Positions 28,151 to 37,839 of a DNA stretch of 64,000 bases are shown here, in pieces. The DNA is taken from positions 118,149,894 through 118,213,893 of the forward strand of contig OX336388.2 of the NCBI GenBank assembly GCA_946902985.2, given 5' to 3'. Within the stretch, counting starts at the first letter, position 1. Each line of letters starts with the position of its first letter. The notes beneath the pieces were generated by a model. The model had not been told where the DNA came from. It did not search any database and was given only the letters and a program-made list of their open reading frames with translations. The stretch is from Meconema thalassinum (lineage: Eukaryota > Arthropoda > Insecta > Orthoptera > Tettigoniidae). A program made the translations under genes and the position numbers.

Positions 28151-28468
28151 TTATTGGAAATGAACTACGGAGCGGGAAAGGATACTTGACTGATGAAGCT
28201 TGGCTGTCCTCGGCTGTCTTGGTACGGCTTGGCTCGGCGTGACTGTGCTTGGCTGTCTAGGTGCGGCTTGGCTCGGCGTAAGTGAACAACCCGTCCTGTC
28301 GTCAGTGAGTGGTCCAACCCGCTCTTGTTGACCGTATTTATTTGGTATCATCACCTTTCGGCTATTGCTATTTGCATCTTTTGGAAAGTGATGAAAACGT
28401 ATATCCGCAGCCCTCTTATACATCGACTTACAGCCGTAAACTGAGCAATATACTTTGCTTTTACTCAC
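28151..28468 (-). pseudogene. THAP-domain-like N-terminal fragment
   Basis: The minus-strand frame begins MSKSKVYCSVYGCKS and continues to IRFHHFPKD. This is the start of a THAP zinc finger: C-x4-C pair, then the F-H-x-F-P-K block. THAP domains are DNA-binding C2CH fingers found in P-element transposases and in host transcription factors. The second half of the finger (C-x2-H and the AVPTIF box) is absent. The frame instead runs into a proline- and alanine-rich tail made from a short direct repeat. It sits inside the inner hAT segment and was perhaps captured or brought in by another insertion. No function is expected. Confidence 0.55.
28196..28283. repeat. Short direct repeat, ggcttggctcggcgt type
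   Basis: Two adjacent copies of a roughly 50-bp segment built from cttggctgtc and cggcttggctcggcg. It encodes the low-complexity tail after the THAP-like fragment on the minus strand. Confidence 0.6.
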
Positions 28469-28654
28469 TTTGCACTCTTATCAACGAGTAAAACTTATGT
28501 ATAAACACGAAGAATTTACCACGATCTGCTTACCAATACAAGAAACCATATACAAACAGTCACCACGTGACAAATGCACCCTACTTGGTAAGTTTCTCAT
28601 TTTTACCGCTAGATGTCATATCAGATAGCTGGAGTTGCCAAATGGGAACCTCTG

Positions 28655-28662
28655 TTCTAGAG
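28655..28662. repeat. Right 8-bp target-site duplication of the hAT element
   Basis: ttctagag, identical to 26489-26496, directly after the right terminal repeat. Confidence 0.85.
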
Positions 28663-28880
28663 CATAACAGGTGCTGATGACGTCCCTGTTGTGCCCTCTA
28701 AAGAAAACAAGCCACTACACACACTATTCACACTTGAACGCCTTCCATATCTCTCCAATTATAATGGGCGTTATCCAACGAGCACACGACCTTGCAGGAT
28801 ATGAATGTGGTTCATCCGCACAAGTGATAACAAGTAGACAGGGAGTTTCTACTTTCCATACTACCTGCTGTTCTTAATAC

Positions 28881-29600
28881 TATGCCCCCCAGGGGCTCAC
28901 ATCTAGAGGGACGTGGGCCCCAGCTGAGTCCGCCATTGCTTCCACTTACTTGTGCCGGGATCCTCTCCGTCTTCTTTCCTGTCGACCTCACTTTGTCAAC
29001 TCTTGTTCTCTTCCGACCCCGACGGTATTAGGGTATCCGAGACTCTTCCTTTCCCGTCTTCATTGGCTCTTGTCTCATCTTTTCTGATGCCTTCCTTCTG
29101 CGAGGAGTCAGCCTTCTTTTTCTTTTCATGTTATCTCCTGCCTTCTGCTCAAGGTCCTCAAGGAGGCCGGGTGTATGTAGCCCCACCACTTCTGGTGCAC
29201 CCTGGATGGTGCTACACCCTCAGGGGCTCAAGGCTGGTGAGGTCGGGAGTTGGTGACCCCGAGGGATTCCTGAGCTGGGTCCGGTTATCTCCCTTTTTTC
29301 CATTTGTTCTGGGGCGGACCCTCTCCTCTTTCCCTTTGCTATCTGCCTCTCATGGCTCTCCTTCCTCCCAAGTCCCTCAATCCGCATTCTTCGAGGGTGA
29401 GGGCATTTCTTTTCCTCCCGTCCTTTATTTGCCTTATTCTCCTTTTGTTTTCAATTTCTTCTTCTAGTATATAAGTTAGTAGTTAGTTTTAGTTATAGTT
29501 TAGATTTCATTATCATAGTCACGATCACCCAAACCATTAGGGGCCGATAACCTAGATGTTAGGCCCCTTAAAACAACAATTATCTTCATCATAATCTTAA
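28881..29600 (+). repeat. Interspersed retroelement copy with hairpin tail
   Basis: The segment runs from a gggccccagctgagtccgcc block, through pyrimidine-rich DNA, to a tail in which aggggccgataac and gttaggcccctt can pair as a hairpin (29539-29569), followed by aaaacaacaattatc. The same tail type, with different loop bases, occurs at 38497-38527. A conserved 3' hairpin plus short repetitive tail is typical of SINEs and LINE 3' ends. An open frame of 171 codons across it is compositionally biased (Ser, Phe, Pro) and is not taken as a gene. Confidence 0.55.
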
Positions 29601-29662
29601 TACTATACTACTCTATCTCTCTATCTATAATACCTAGGTATATGGTGACTAATATTGCTTAC

Positions 29663-29703
29663 CTTCTTCTTCTTCTTCTTCTTCTTCTACTTCTTCTTCT
29701 TCT
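29663..29703. repeat. (CTT)n microsatellite
   Basis: Almost uninterrupted cttctt repeats with one cta variant. Confidence 0.9.
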
Positions 29704-29714
29704 AGTCCCTATCC

Positions 29715-30060
29715 GTTCCTGATGTCGCCAACCATCTTGACTGTGCTTTCCCTACTCTGCGTCGTTTGGAATAACTCTTCCGACGTCTTGAGAGTCCAGT
29801 CTCTGAGGCTTTTAGCCAGGAGATTCATCTCCTGCCAAAACTTCTCTTTCCGGGTATTTTTTCCTGCTGAATTTCTTTCAGTAGATGGTACAGTATCTGC
29901 TTATGTTGAGCATAACTTGACCGAGGAATTGCATCTTTCTCGTTTTCACATTGGCCAGTACTTCGATATCCTTTCCCATTCTTCGAAGGATCTCGACATT
30001 TGTGATATGATCTGTCCATGATAATCTTAGCAACCGTCGATAGAGGCACATCTCAAGGGC
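29715..30060 (-). pseudogene. LINE C-terminal fragment, frameshifted
   Basis: Read on the minus strand in two frames, the segment gives SKNGKGYRSTGQ, LLKEIQQEKIPGKRSFGRR and, after a stop, a stretch with LRDWTLKTSEELFQ. This order (a KxRKxxFLGH-like region, then IxGKIxGKRxxGRRxxSW, then LRxWTxxxxxELF) is the C-terminal region seen after the reverse transcriptase in many insect non-LTR retrotransposons. There is no reverse transcriptase domain here, and stops and frame changes show decay. The exact LINE clade is not assigned. Confidence 0.6.
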
Positions 30061-30096
30061 TCTATTTTTTTATTGAGTGACTTTGTTTAAGTCCAT

Positions 30097-30320
30097 GCTT
30101 CGGTGGCCTAGTTGGTAGCATGCTGAACTGCTTTGTCCAAGATAGCGGGTTCAAATCCGGCCGAAGTCGTCGGATTTTCAAGAGCATTCAAAATCCTTCA
30201 GTATGCCTTCCTTCGGAGGGGAAGTAAAGCCGGCGGTCCCATGTCATAGATTTGTGGCATGTAAAAGATCCTTCCACAGACTAAACTTGTGTGAAGCTAA
30301 ATTTCTAGGTTAGTTTTCGT
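30097..30320 (+). mobile_element. tRNA-derived SINE, copy 1 (truncated)
   Basis: The head folds like a tRNA: gcttcgg pairs with ccgaagt, with an A-box-like tggcctagttggtagc and a B-box-like gggttcaaatcc, the two RNA polymerase III internal promoter boxes. The body matches the second copy at 31677 (gccttccttcggaggggaag, gccggcggtc, catgtcatagattt, gtgtgaagctaaatt) and loses similarity near 30320. No target duplication was identified. Confidence 0.8.
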
Positions 30321-30898
30321 TGGAACGCTCTATCCAAGTTCCAACGCTCACCACCAGGTATCAGTTAATACTGATTGTTATATTAATTCATATTGTAGTA
30401 AAACAGATTATGTTGCTGCCTTATTTTTCCCGCACTGAAAACGGAGTTTTTAAGAGAATTCTTCGGGAGTGATGAACCAGGATCCTACACTTGCACTTAG
30501 CAAATATAGCCTATGTCTTTTACATGATATTCATCATTATTTGATATTCCGGGAGTCATTGCCAATTGAAATTACTGTCCATTATCACTACTGCACATGA
30601 AATATGTGCTAAATTACCGTACGTAAATATGTGACTTTAGTCGTTATTAATTGTTCGTTTAACGACGGCAATTGGCATAGCTTGTCCACAGTATAGATAC
30701 CACTATACTGTGACTGTGTGTTCGAAAAGAGAAAAAACAGTCAGTATAGTAGGGAACAGTCAGAAACTAAGAACAAAATATTAAACAGAGATTGAAAAAT
30801 TCACTAGGTTAAGTAATGCTCTTTCGAGCGCAATTTATTAAGTTAACGTATATTTAATTTAACAACGGAATATCGCACAATGTGCATACACAAAAACC
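30321..30898. other. AT-rich intergenic DNA, nothing recognised
   Basis: No convincing coding frame, RNA gene or repeat was seen. It separates SINE copy 1 from the 3' end of the LINE fragment. Confidence 0.5.
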
Positions 30899-31663
30899 TC
30901 AGTGTTGACTACACAGGTCCAAAAGAGTTATTGTTCTTTTGACGCAAATCTCCGTGTGATAGCGTTCACACTTTTTCCCGCACAGTCCACATACAGTTTG
31001 CGTCTGGTTCATGGAATGCCTTCCTGTGGCACAGCTTGTGGTGGAATCCATGAACTGCGAAGCGTGTCATGGTATGACGCAATTCGTAGCTTGAATTCAT
31101 CCAATCTTGGCTGATCATGGCGTCAGTACGATAGAAGTCTGGTCACAGTCTATGTTTGCTTTCTTCTCGTACAGCTCGTGAAGCAAGGCTTGATATTGAG
31201 CTGTAGAAGGCACTGGCACTCTCAGGCGTAGTTCCTCTATGTAGAACGGCTGTCGTGTGAGTTCGTATGTTAACCGCGATGGAGTGTTTTTGGCTATACA
31301 TAGAACCTTTTTGAGGTACGTCGCTTTCATACTTTCTATCAAATCTAGATCACTCTTTGAGAGATGCTCTCAAATAATGTCTATTGCGTAAGTCATAATG
31401 AGAGAGATCTTGATGTGGAAAAGGGCTATTGCCGTCACTAAGGACAGCTCACGAATGCTTTTAATTTGGTTCATCGCCATGATCGCTGCAGATGTTCTTT
31501 ATCTTATGTGTTTGGTGAAAACTTTCCCATTCGTTTGCAGGGTCAAGCCAAGATATTTGTAGGAGTTGACCCTAACAAGCTCCTTGCTCCGGTATTTGAT
31601 GAGTGCTGCCGCAGGAGGTTTCCCTCCTCTGCAAAATGACATCTGGACTGTTTTCTGTGCATT

Positions 31664-31676
31664 CAGACTCAGGCGA
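31664..31676. repeat. Left 13-bp target-site duplication of SINE copy 2
   Basis: cagactcaggcga, repeated exactly at 32191-32203. Both copies belong to the LINE coding sequence, so removing the SINE and one copy restores LINE continuity. Confidence 0.9.
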
Positions 31677-32190
31677 GGCGGCTTCGGTGGCGTAGTCGGT
31701 AGCATGCTGAGCTTCTATGCCCAAGATAGCGGGTTCAAACCCGGCCGAAGCCGTCGGATTTTTTAAAGAGCGTTAAAATCCCTCAGTATGCCTTCCTTCG
31801 GAGGGGAAGAAAAGCCGGCGGTCTCATGTCATAGATTTATGGCATGTTAAAGAACCTTCCACTAATTGTACCTGTGTGAAGCTAAATTGGGTAGGTTAAG
31901 AATGTAAACAACGCTCTTAGGTTTCTACGTTCGTTGCCAAGAGCCGACTGCGGTGGTGTCTAGTAGCTAAGTTCTGAACTTGGCCTAGTAGTCGTTGACG
32001 GTGGCGCTTGGCGGCAAAAGTAGGAACTATTCGAAAAATTCTAAGTTGCAGTACTTAAATTAAAAAACAGATAACACACACTAATACAGTCATCACAATT
32101 AACACCGGTTATCAGACAGATTCTACATACACCCAAAGTACACGGGGCTACATGACTGCGTTGTCGCAGCCCCTAAACCAACCAACCAAC
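31677..32190 (+). mobile_element. tRNA-derived SINE, copy 2, full length (514 bp)
   Basis: The SINE starts with a tRNA-like head (cggtggcgtagtcggtagc A box, gggttcaaaccc B box, gcttcgg/ccgaagc acceptor-like stem). The body shared with copy 1 follows. It ends with a hairpin (ggggctacatgac...gtcgcagcccc) and an (aacc)n tail. A 13-bp duplication flanks it exactly, showing target-primed retrotransposition into the LINE. Because the ends are clean this copy defines the family's full length. Confidence 0.9.
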
Positions 32191-32203
32191 CAGACTCAGG
32201 CGA
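32191..32203. repeat. Right 13-bp target-site duplication of SINE copy 2
   Basis: cagactcaggcga directly after the (aacc)n tail. Confidence 0.9.
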
Positions 32204-33683
32204 CCAGTTTGTCAAAAGCTTCCTGAAACTGTTGGTTCGATTGTGAAGTTAATGTCATGTCATCAGCATACATGTAAATGAAGATTTCCTTATTTGGTAT
32301 GGGTTCGACAACGTCCCTTGTTGCGACATTGAATATCAGTGGATTTCGGGGGTCTCCTTGTAACACCCCAGTCGTCTGATGTATTGCCTCTGATCTTGAG
32401 AGGTTGTCATGAATGTAGACAAAGTTTCTCGACCCTACAAAACCTGACATCTGGCGGTCAGCACTTGAAACGCACATGTCCTCTTTTTGATTGGGTAATA
32501 TGCCTCAATTTCCCAGTCTTGCGCATATCTCGTAGGCAACGATTGAAACTCAATCAAATTTTGTCCCTGGATATTGGATTAGATATCCTAACTACAGAAT
32601 TATATCACATTCCACCAAGAATTGAAAGAAGCCCAGGTCGCTCACGGCTTAGGATGTCAATAGATCATCACACAAAGATTCTGGCTTCATTCGTGCCCGA
32701 TGAAATAATATTTAACAACAATCATAGCATTAGAAATTATAATGCTGCTGTAATTCTGGGAGATGTTTCAGGATTCACAGATTTAAGTGAGAAATTTAAT
32801 AAATCAGGTATGGGTGGACCATCAAGTCTTACAGATATTCTTAATAATTATATTGGTTCAATGGTTCAAGAGATTTTAATTCATGACGGAGATGTTTTAA
32901 AAATCTCAGGTGATGCATTTCTTGCAACGTGGAAAGCAAACAAAGATCGCTTAATGCACGAATGCATAAATCTAGCTCTGGACTGCACATTAGTTATTCA
33001 AAATGACTTTGGCCAATTGGTGAAGCTGGGAATAGCTGCTGGTGAAATGTGGTTCTCAACCATTGGCACCGAAGTATTGATGCATTACTTAATAGCAGGT
33101 AAGCCACTTTGGGACGTCAAGTGTGCTGAATATTTATGTTCATCAGGAGATATTGTAGTCTCTTCTGAGGCATGGCAATATGTCAATGGACTCGAATTTT
33201 TACATGAGTTTATGGCTGATGGTAAATACGTTAAAGTGAATGGATGGGGTCCCAGATGGAGAAATATTCGAAAGATTAGAATTCAGAGAAATGAAGAACA
33301 CGATTTACAACCCGACGAAGAGGATAAAGGTTCCATACCATACAGTAGGCGTTTGCCCGAGCCAGAAGCAGCTCCATTACTCATGGCAATGACTGGAAAA
33401 ACATTCGGTTCTAAACGAATATTGCTTTCAAATGAATTTCAGTTACGACCAAGCATGAAGACAGCAGTGCTTAATAAACTGAAAGATGCTCTCAGAGTTT
33501 ACATTATAGGGCCAGTAAGGAGTGGGATAGATAAAGACGAACCTCTTGAGTATCTTACTGAAATGCGGCAAGTGGTAATAGTTTTCATCAATTTAATCAC
33601 TACTGTAACAGACGTTAAGAGACTGCTACAATTAGGTAATGAAGTCTTTACACATGTTTGTCGATTGGTGTTAGAGAGAGAGA

Positions 33684-33700
33684 AGGATGTGGAAATGAAG
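33684..33700 (+). other. Frameshift 1 in the adenylyl cyclase copy
   Basis: The C1-side frame runs to a stop at 33724, while the C2-side frame resumes as GCGNEVSLFDKD from about 33695. The frame change fits loss of one base within the agagagagagaagg tract. Similarity to the family continues on both sides, so nothing large is missing. Confidence 0.75.
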
Positions 33701-34977
33701 TGTCACTCTTTGATAAAGACCTAATGCTACTTGTTATTTTTGGCTTAAGGGGATATAAGCACGATCTAGAAAGCCAAATAGCTCTTAGATGCGCTGCAAG
33801 CCTTCGTAAGATGCTTATTACTCTTCCTGGTGTTGTAAACGCTTCCATTGGTGTCACAACTGGAATGACCTATTGCGGAGTGGTTGGACACTCTTTGCGC
33901 CGTGAATATACTGTGATCGGCGTGCCTGTTAACATGGCAGCGCGTTTAATGGTAGCATATCCAGGCAAGGTTACATGCAGCAGAGACACTTTCCTACACG
34001 CTCAACTCGATGCTTCTTTTTTCATACTACAAGAGCCTAAAGAGTTAAAAGGTCTGTCTTCTATGGGCCCAGTCTACGAGTTTAAAGAACGGATTGTCAC
34101 AGAACCAGAACCAGAAGTTACACACAAGTTTCTGCTTCTGGGTCGGGAAGATGAACTAAAAGCGTTTAGGAAACTGTTAACAGCAGCGTTACAACGGGTC
34201 AATAATGGTAGAATACGTTCTCAACATAAGTATAATGCCATGCTCATACAGGCTGAACCCCGCCTGGGTAAATCCCGTCTGTTAGCCGAGATGTTACATA
34301 CAAGCAATCAAGTGATCCCAGTTAAGAAAATTGCTCTCAGCACACGAGATTATCAAGTCCCTTTCTTAGGCATACAATTAATTTTCTCTGCAATCCTCGG
34401 TCTGCGGAAAAGTTTGTCTCCAATTGAGAAGGAAAAGATAATTATTGATAAAATGAAAAACACGAAGTATATATCTTACCTATGTTGTTTGAATAGTGTT
34501 TTCAATGTTAATTTTTCTATTACGGAACCCTGCCGAGAACTGAGCCCCATCCAGCATGATAACATGCTAAATGTCGTACTAGGGTTACTATTCACTCTAT
34601 GTTTCAAGCAAATATGGCTGATTGGCATCGACGACTGTGAATGTCTTGACGATGAATCATGGAAATTGATCCCAGCTTTACTAGAAAGGGGCCGTGTTTT
34701 CTTCATTATGACTCTTGGATATCGACAAGATTTAAGCAACGTAGCTATGAAAACAATCACACACGAATGTATTTACAAAATCACCCTTTCTGGAATAAAT
34801 AAGTGGTACCTTGTAGGCCTCGCGTGCCAAATACTTAACGTGTATGCTCTACCACTTGAATTAAAGAAGGTTATTCTAAGTGGGAGCAATGGGAATCCTG
34901 GATGGATAGAAATCTACTTGAATAGTTTAATTCAGTCTCGTGGTCTGATCATTCGGAGTATTCCTTATAATAAAGTT

Positions 34978-34986
34978 GAAAAATAG
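34978..34986 (+). other. Frameshift 2 in the adenylyl cyclase copy
   Basis: A TAG at 34984-34986 ends the middle frame. The next frame is open directly across the site (reading IGLVIPPLNM). The change fits loss of one A from the A run in gaaaaatagg. Homopolymer context makes both a real mutation and a sequencing error plausible. Confidence 0.75.
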
Positions 34987-37824
34987 GTCTTGTGATACCT
35001 CCGCTAAATATGATCACGAGAGAAGGAAAGGCACACATACCAGGCGAGGAGAACATTAAAGAAGTTACAAACAAGCTTAAGAATTCAGTACCGGTAACAC
35101 ACAGAGAAAGCTGGAACCAGTTTTCCTTCAGCTACGAAGATCACAAAATATCAGATAAGAAAAGTAATGAGTGCATAGCAGTCTGTGTTTTAGCGCCATG
35201 GTTCAACTTAGAAAACTTAAAATCAGAAATAACGATGGATGGAATGATGGTTAGATTGTTTGACTCTCTCTCTGCAACAGAGCAGCTGCTTCTTAAGTGT
35301 AGCTCGGTCATAGGAGATGTTTTCGTCCGGCAGATGATGGTAAATCTGATGAACGATCCTTCCCCTCGGGATGTAGCACTCGTTGTGAAGCGGTTATTTG
35401 AACTGCGCATTCTAGCCTGCGCGAACGGTGATTTCACAGAAACCTCTAATGTTTTTCTGGTGAAGCAACGGTTAAATGTTTCAGGGAAGGAATATGCTTT
35501 AGAGTGTGACTGCGTAGGAATAGTAATTGATGAATCATGCAGGAATCTACCGAAACATGCATCATGTGGTTATTTGAAATTCCGTACTCCGTTATTCCGA
35601 GAGACGATATATAAATTACTTACGGAGTCTCAGAAAAAATATTTACATTCCAAAGCAATCAGCTACTTAAAGCGGGAAACGAGGAGCTGCATATCGTGTG
35701 GTGAAGGTTACTTCCAGGGCGTTTTTGGGAATAAGCGCGAAAGCTTTGGCTCGTCACGTGCAAACAAGGAGAGTCATCGTAACTCCCATACAGAGCAAGG
35801 AGTTGCAGAATTCAGAATAGCTCCAAGAACATTTTCTAAATCCAACATCTCGTTAGGGACCACCGAAGAAATGCTTTTGGCTAAGCTTAGGCAGTCAAGT
35901 CGTTGTGATCCCGTACTGCCAGTAAGTAGTGGAAGGAGCATAGTAGCCACACACAGTACCTGGGTAACAACTCCACCATCTAGAAGGCGATTTCTTTGCG
36001 GATTTTTCAGCCGTCCTCGACCAAAGAATGGAGGGCCTTACATCTCTTTTGCCCGCTCGTTTTCATCTGTTGATTTCACCAGTTGTAAGTGCACCTTAAT
36101 TCTCACGTCTATGTATACTCAGCTTCTAGAACACTGCAAGCAATTAGGTCTACAGGATCAACTAATGGATGCGTTGTTGGAGTATTCAGAGATATGTATC
36201 ACTTCGGGTAAACTTCCCCAGGCAATCCAAATACTTAATGATGCGCAGTTGTTACTCTCGACTAAATCTTCGGATGAAGAGAGCGCAATGCCAAATTGGA
36301 AATTTCCTCTTATTCGAGGCAGAATCAAAACTCTTTTGGGATATTCAAGATATGAATTAGGGCAATTTGAGGAAGCAAATTATATTCTTCATCAGGCTAT
36401 GAAAGATTTTAAACAACCCTTTCCAAAACAAAGATTTATGATTCATATGACTTTTTTATATCAAATGATAAAGCAAACGATAATGTGTCGTTTGTTCCCA
36501 GAGACGATGATTGGACAGGCATCAGGTTATGAAGCAACGTTTTGTAACGAATTGTCTGACTGCCTTTCAATTTTATCTTCTTTATTTATTCTTACTCAGC
36601 AATGGAAACGGGCTAAGCTTGCAGCAGTGTGGAGTTTAAATGAAGCTCTAGTTGCAAATGACGATTTTTATGTTTTATGTAACGCATATACGAACATGAT
36701 AAAAGTAGCCCATCATTATGCAAATGTTGAGGCATGCTGGAGTATTGAAAGAACCGCATTAAAGGTCTGTAGTTATAAAATAACTGCAATACAGAGTCAA
36801 GAACTAGAAGCAGTCTGTCAACTTTACCTTGCCATCTTCAGGGTTCGATTAAGCCATGGATATATTACTAAGTCAATATCTTTAGGATTCAAGGTAGGCC
36901 TACTTCGAATAAGTAAAACAATACATTCCATATTCTTAAGGTTGACGATTGCGCCATGCCTAATAGAGGCCCTAATGTTCCGTCTCCGTTTATCTGAAGC
37001 AGTTTCTCTACTCAATGACATGGAGTTTGCTTCTGCAGAAGATACAGATAAAACGAGCCGGGTATGGTTCTATGCCAAATGTGTTGAACTTCAACTAAAT
37101 ACCGGTTATACGCTCTTACCCTTCTCACAGTGTGAACGATTCTTCCAAGAAGAGGGAGATGCTATAGTAACCATTAGAAATCCAGACGCTCAGAAGAGGT
37201 ATTTGATAGTTATGTGGCTTTGGTCTATACGTAATGAAGACTGGGATGCAGCTACAGTTTGGTATAGAAGGGCTAGAGAGAACATGGACCTACAGTTCAA
37301 TACCGATACTACATTTTCTAATGTTGTAACAGCCTTGCTTCTTCTTGAAGGCCTGCTCTTGCGCCTGGTTAGTCAAGTCGACAATCGTGATATCAAAGTC
37401 ATCACAAAGACATGTTCTGTAGTAAAATCATTAATGGATAAGCTTAATAAGGCTATTAAGACATGTGAAATACTATTACCACGCTATTTAATCTTGAAAG
37501 CATATTATCGTTATATACGACTCCATGATAACACAGCAATCAAACAGTTGAACACAGCGAAGGAAATCGCCGTGAAGCAAAACAATCTGTTAGATGCAGC
37601 TTGGGCGGAACACAATGAGAAAGTGTGGAATGGCGCCATTTCTCCAATATTCTTAGACTGCTGGAAGGAACACTGTCGTGGAGACGAAACCACTGATTGG
37701 CACGAGGCTGAAATGGGAAACCAAAAAATTATGCTATACTCTTTACCTGTACCTCGGTATACTGTTTAAATAGAACATTTGGTACTGAACTGTAATTTCA
37801 TTTTTAGCCTATTTTCATTCATGT

Positions 37825-37835
37825 AAAAAAAAAAA
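37825..37835 (+). repeat. A11 tract after the adenylyl cyclase stop codon
   Basis: Eleven A residues 55 bp after the stop, with no AATAAA seen between. This is a candidate remnant of the poly(A) tail of a retrotransposed mRNA. Confidence 0.5.
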
Positions 37836-37839
37836 GAAG

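Larger units (their letters stand above)
26497..28654 (+). mobile_element. hAT-superfamily transposon, defective and rearranged (2158 bp)
   Basis: The left end cagaagttcccatt matches the reverse complement of the right end, cagaggttcccatt, with one mismatch, and ttctagag flanks both ends. The left half carries a broken BED-finger hAT transposase. The right half starts with another copy of the terminal sequence at 27561 in the same orientation as the left end. The element therefore looks like an insertion of a related short element into a longer one, followed by loss of the outer element's 3' half. Immobile on its own because the transposase is broken. Confidence 0.85.
27561..28654 (+). mobile_element. 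Candidate inner hAT non-autonomous element
   Basis: cagaggttcccatt at 27561 repeats the terminal inverted repeat in left-end orientation, directly at the point where transposase coding stops. It is followed by gggggtccg blocks like those after the outer left end. The only matching right end is at 28654, shared with the outer element. The 8 bases before 27561 (aactagta) do not match the ttctagag after 28654, so it lacks its own target duplication. The simplest reading is a nested element whose right end recombined with, or replaced, the outer right end. Confidence 0.55.
30899..32485 (-). pseudogene. LINE reverse transcriptase fragment, split by a SINE
   Basis: Minus-strand coding begins at about 32485 with the reverse transcriptase segment TTGVLQGDPRNPLIFNVA and the catalytic motif IYMYADDMTL (YADD). 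After the SINE insertion it resumes with VNSYKYLGLTLQTNGKVF, then KATYLKKVLCIAKNTPSRLTYEL. It ends with a region resembling a Cys/His finger (CGLCGKKCERYHTEIC in one frame), with a stop at 30899-30901. This is the second half of a non-LTR retrotransposon polyprotein with several frame changes. The endonuclease and the first reverse transcriptase motifs are missing, the usual result of 5' truncation. Its upstream edge abuts the adenylyl cyclase copy. Confidence 0.85.
32486..37769 (+). pseudogene. ADCY10: Soluble adenylyl cyclase (ADCY10-like), intron-free copy with two frameshifts
   Basis: ADCY10 makes cAMP from ATP and in other animals is stimulated by bicarbonate. Three consecutive frames together cover the family layout. 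The C1 cyclase domain shows VILGDVSGFTDLSEKF and GDVLKISGDAFLATWK, with both metal-binding Asp residues. C2 shows SIGVTTGMTYCGVVGHS and VIGVPVNMAARLM, with the N-x3-R pair. Next comes an NTPase-like region with EPRLGKSR at 34255-34278 and a Walker-B-like LIGIDDCE, then a long helical TPR-like C-terminus ending at 37769. An in-frame ATG at 32654 is a possible start, but homologous-looking sequence continues upstream to the LINE junction, so the original 5' end is uncertain. There are no introns over about 5.2 kb and an A11 tract follows the stop, pointing to a retrocopy. If the two frameshifts are assembly errors, it could be an intact retrogene of about 1,700 residues. Confidence 0.85.

Noticed and set aside
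28952..29467. 171-codon plus-strand frame as a small secreted protein
   Set aside because: It lies inside an interspersed repeat with a hairpin tail; composition follows the pyrimidine-rich DNA and no domain is visible.
30097..30170. Functional tRNA gene
   Set aside because: The head folds only roughly as a tRNA, continues into a SINE body, and a second dispersed copy exists at 31677.
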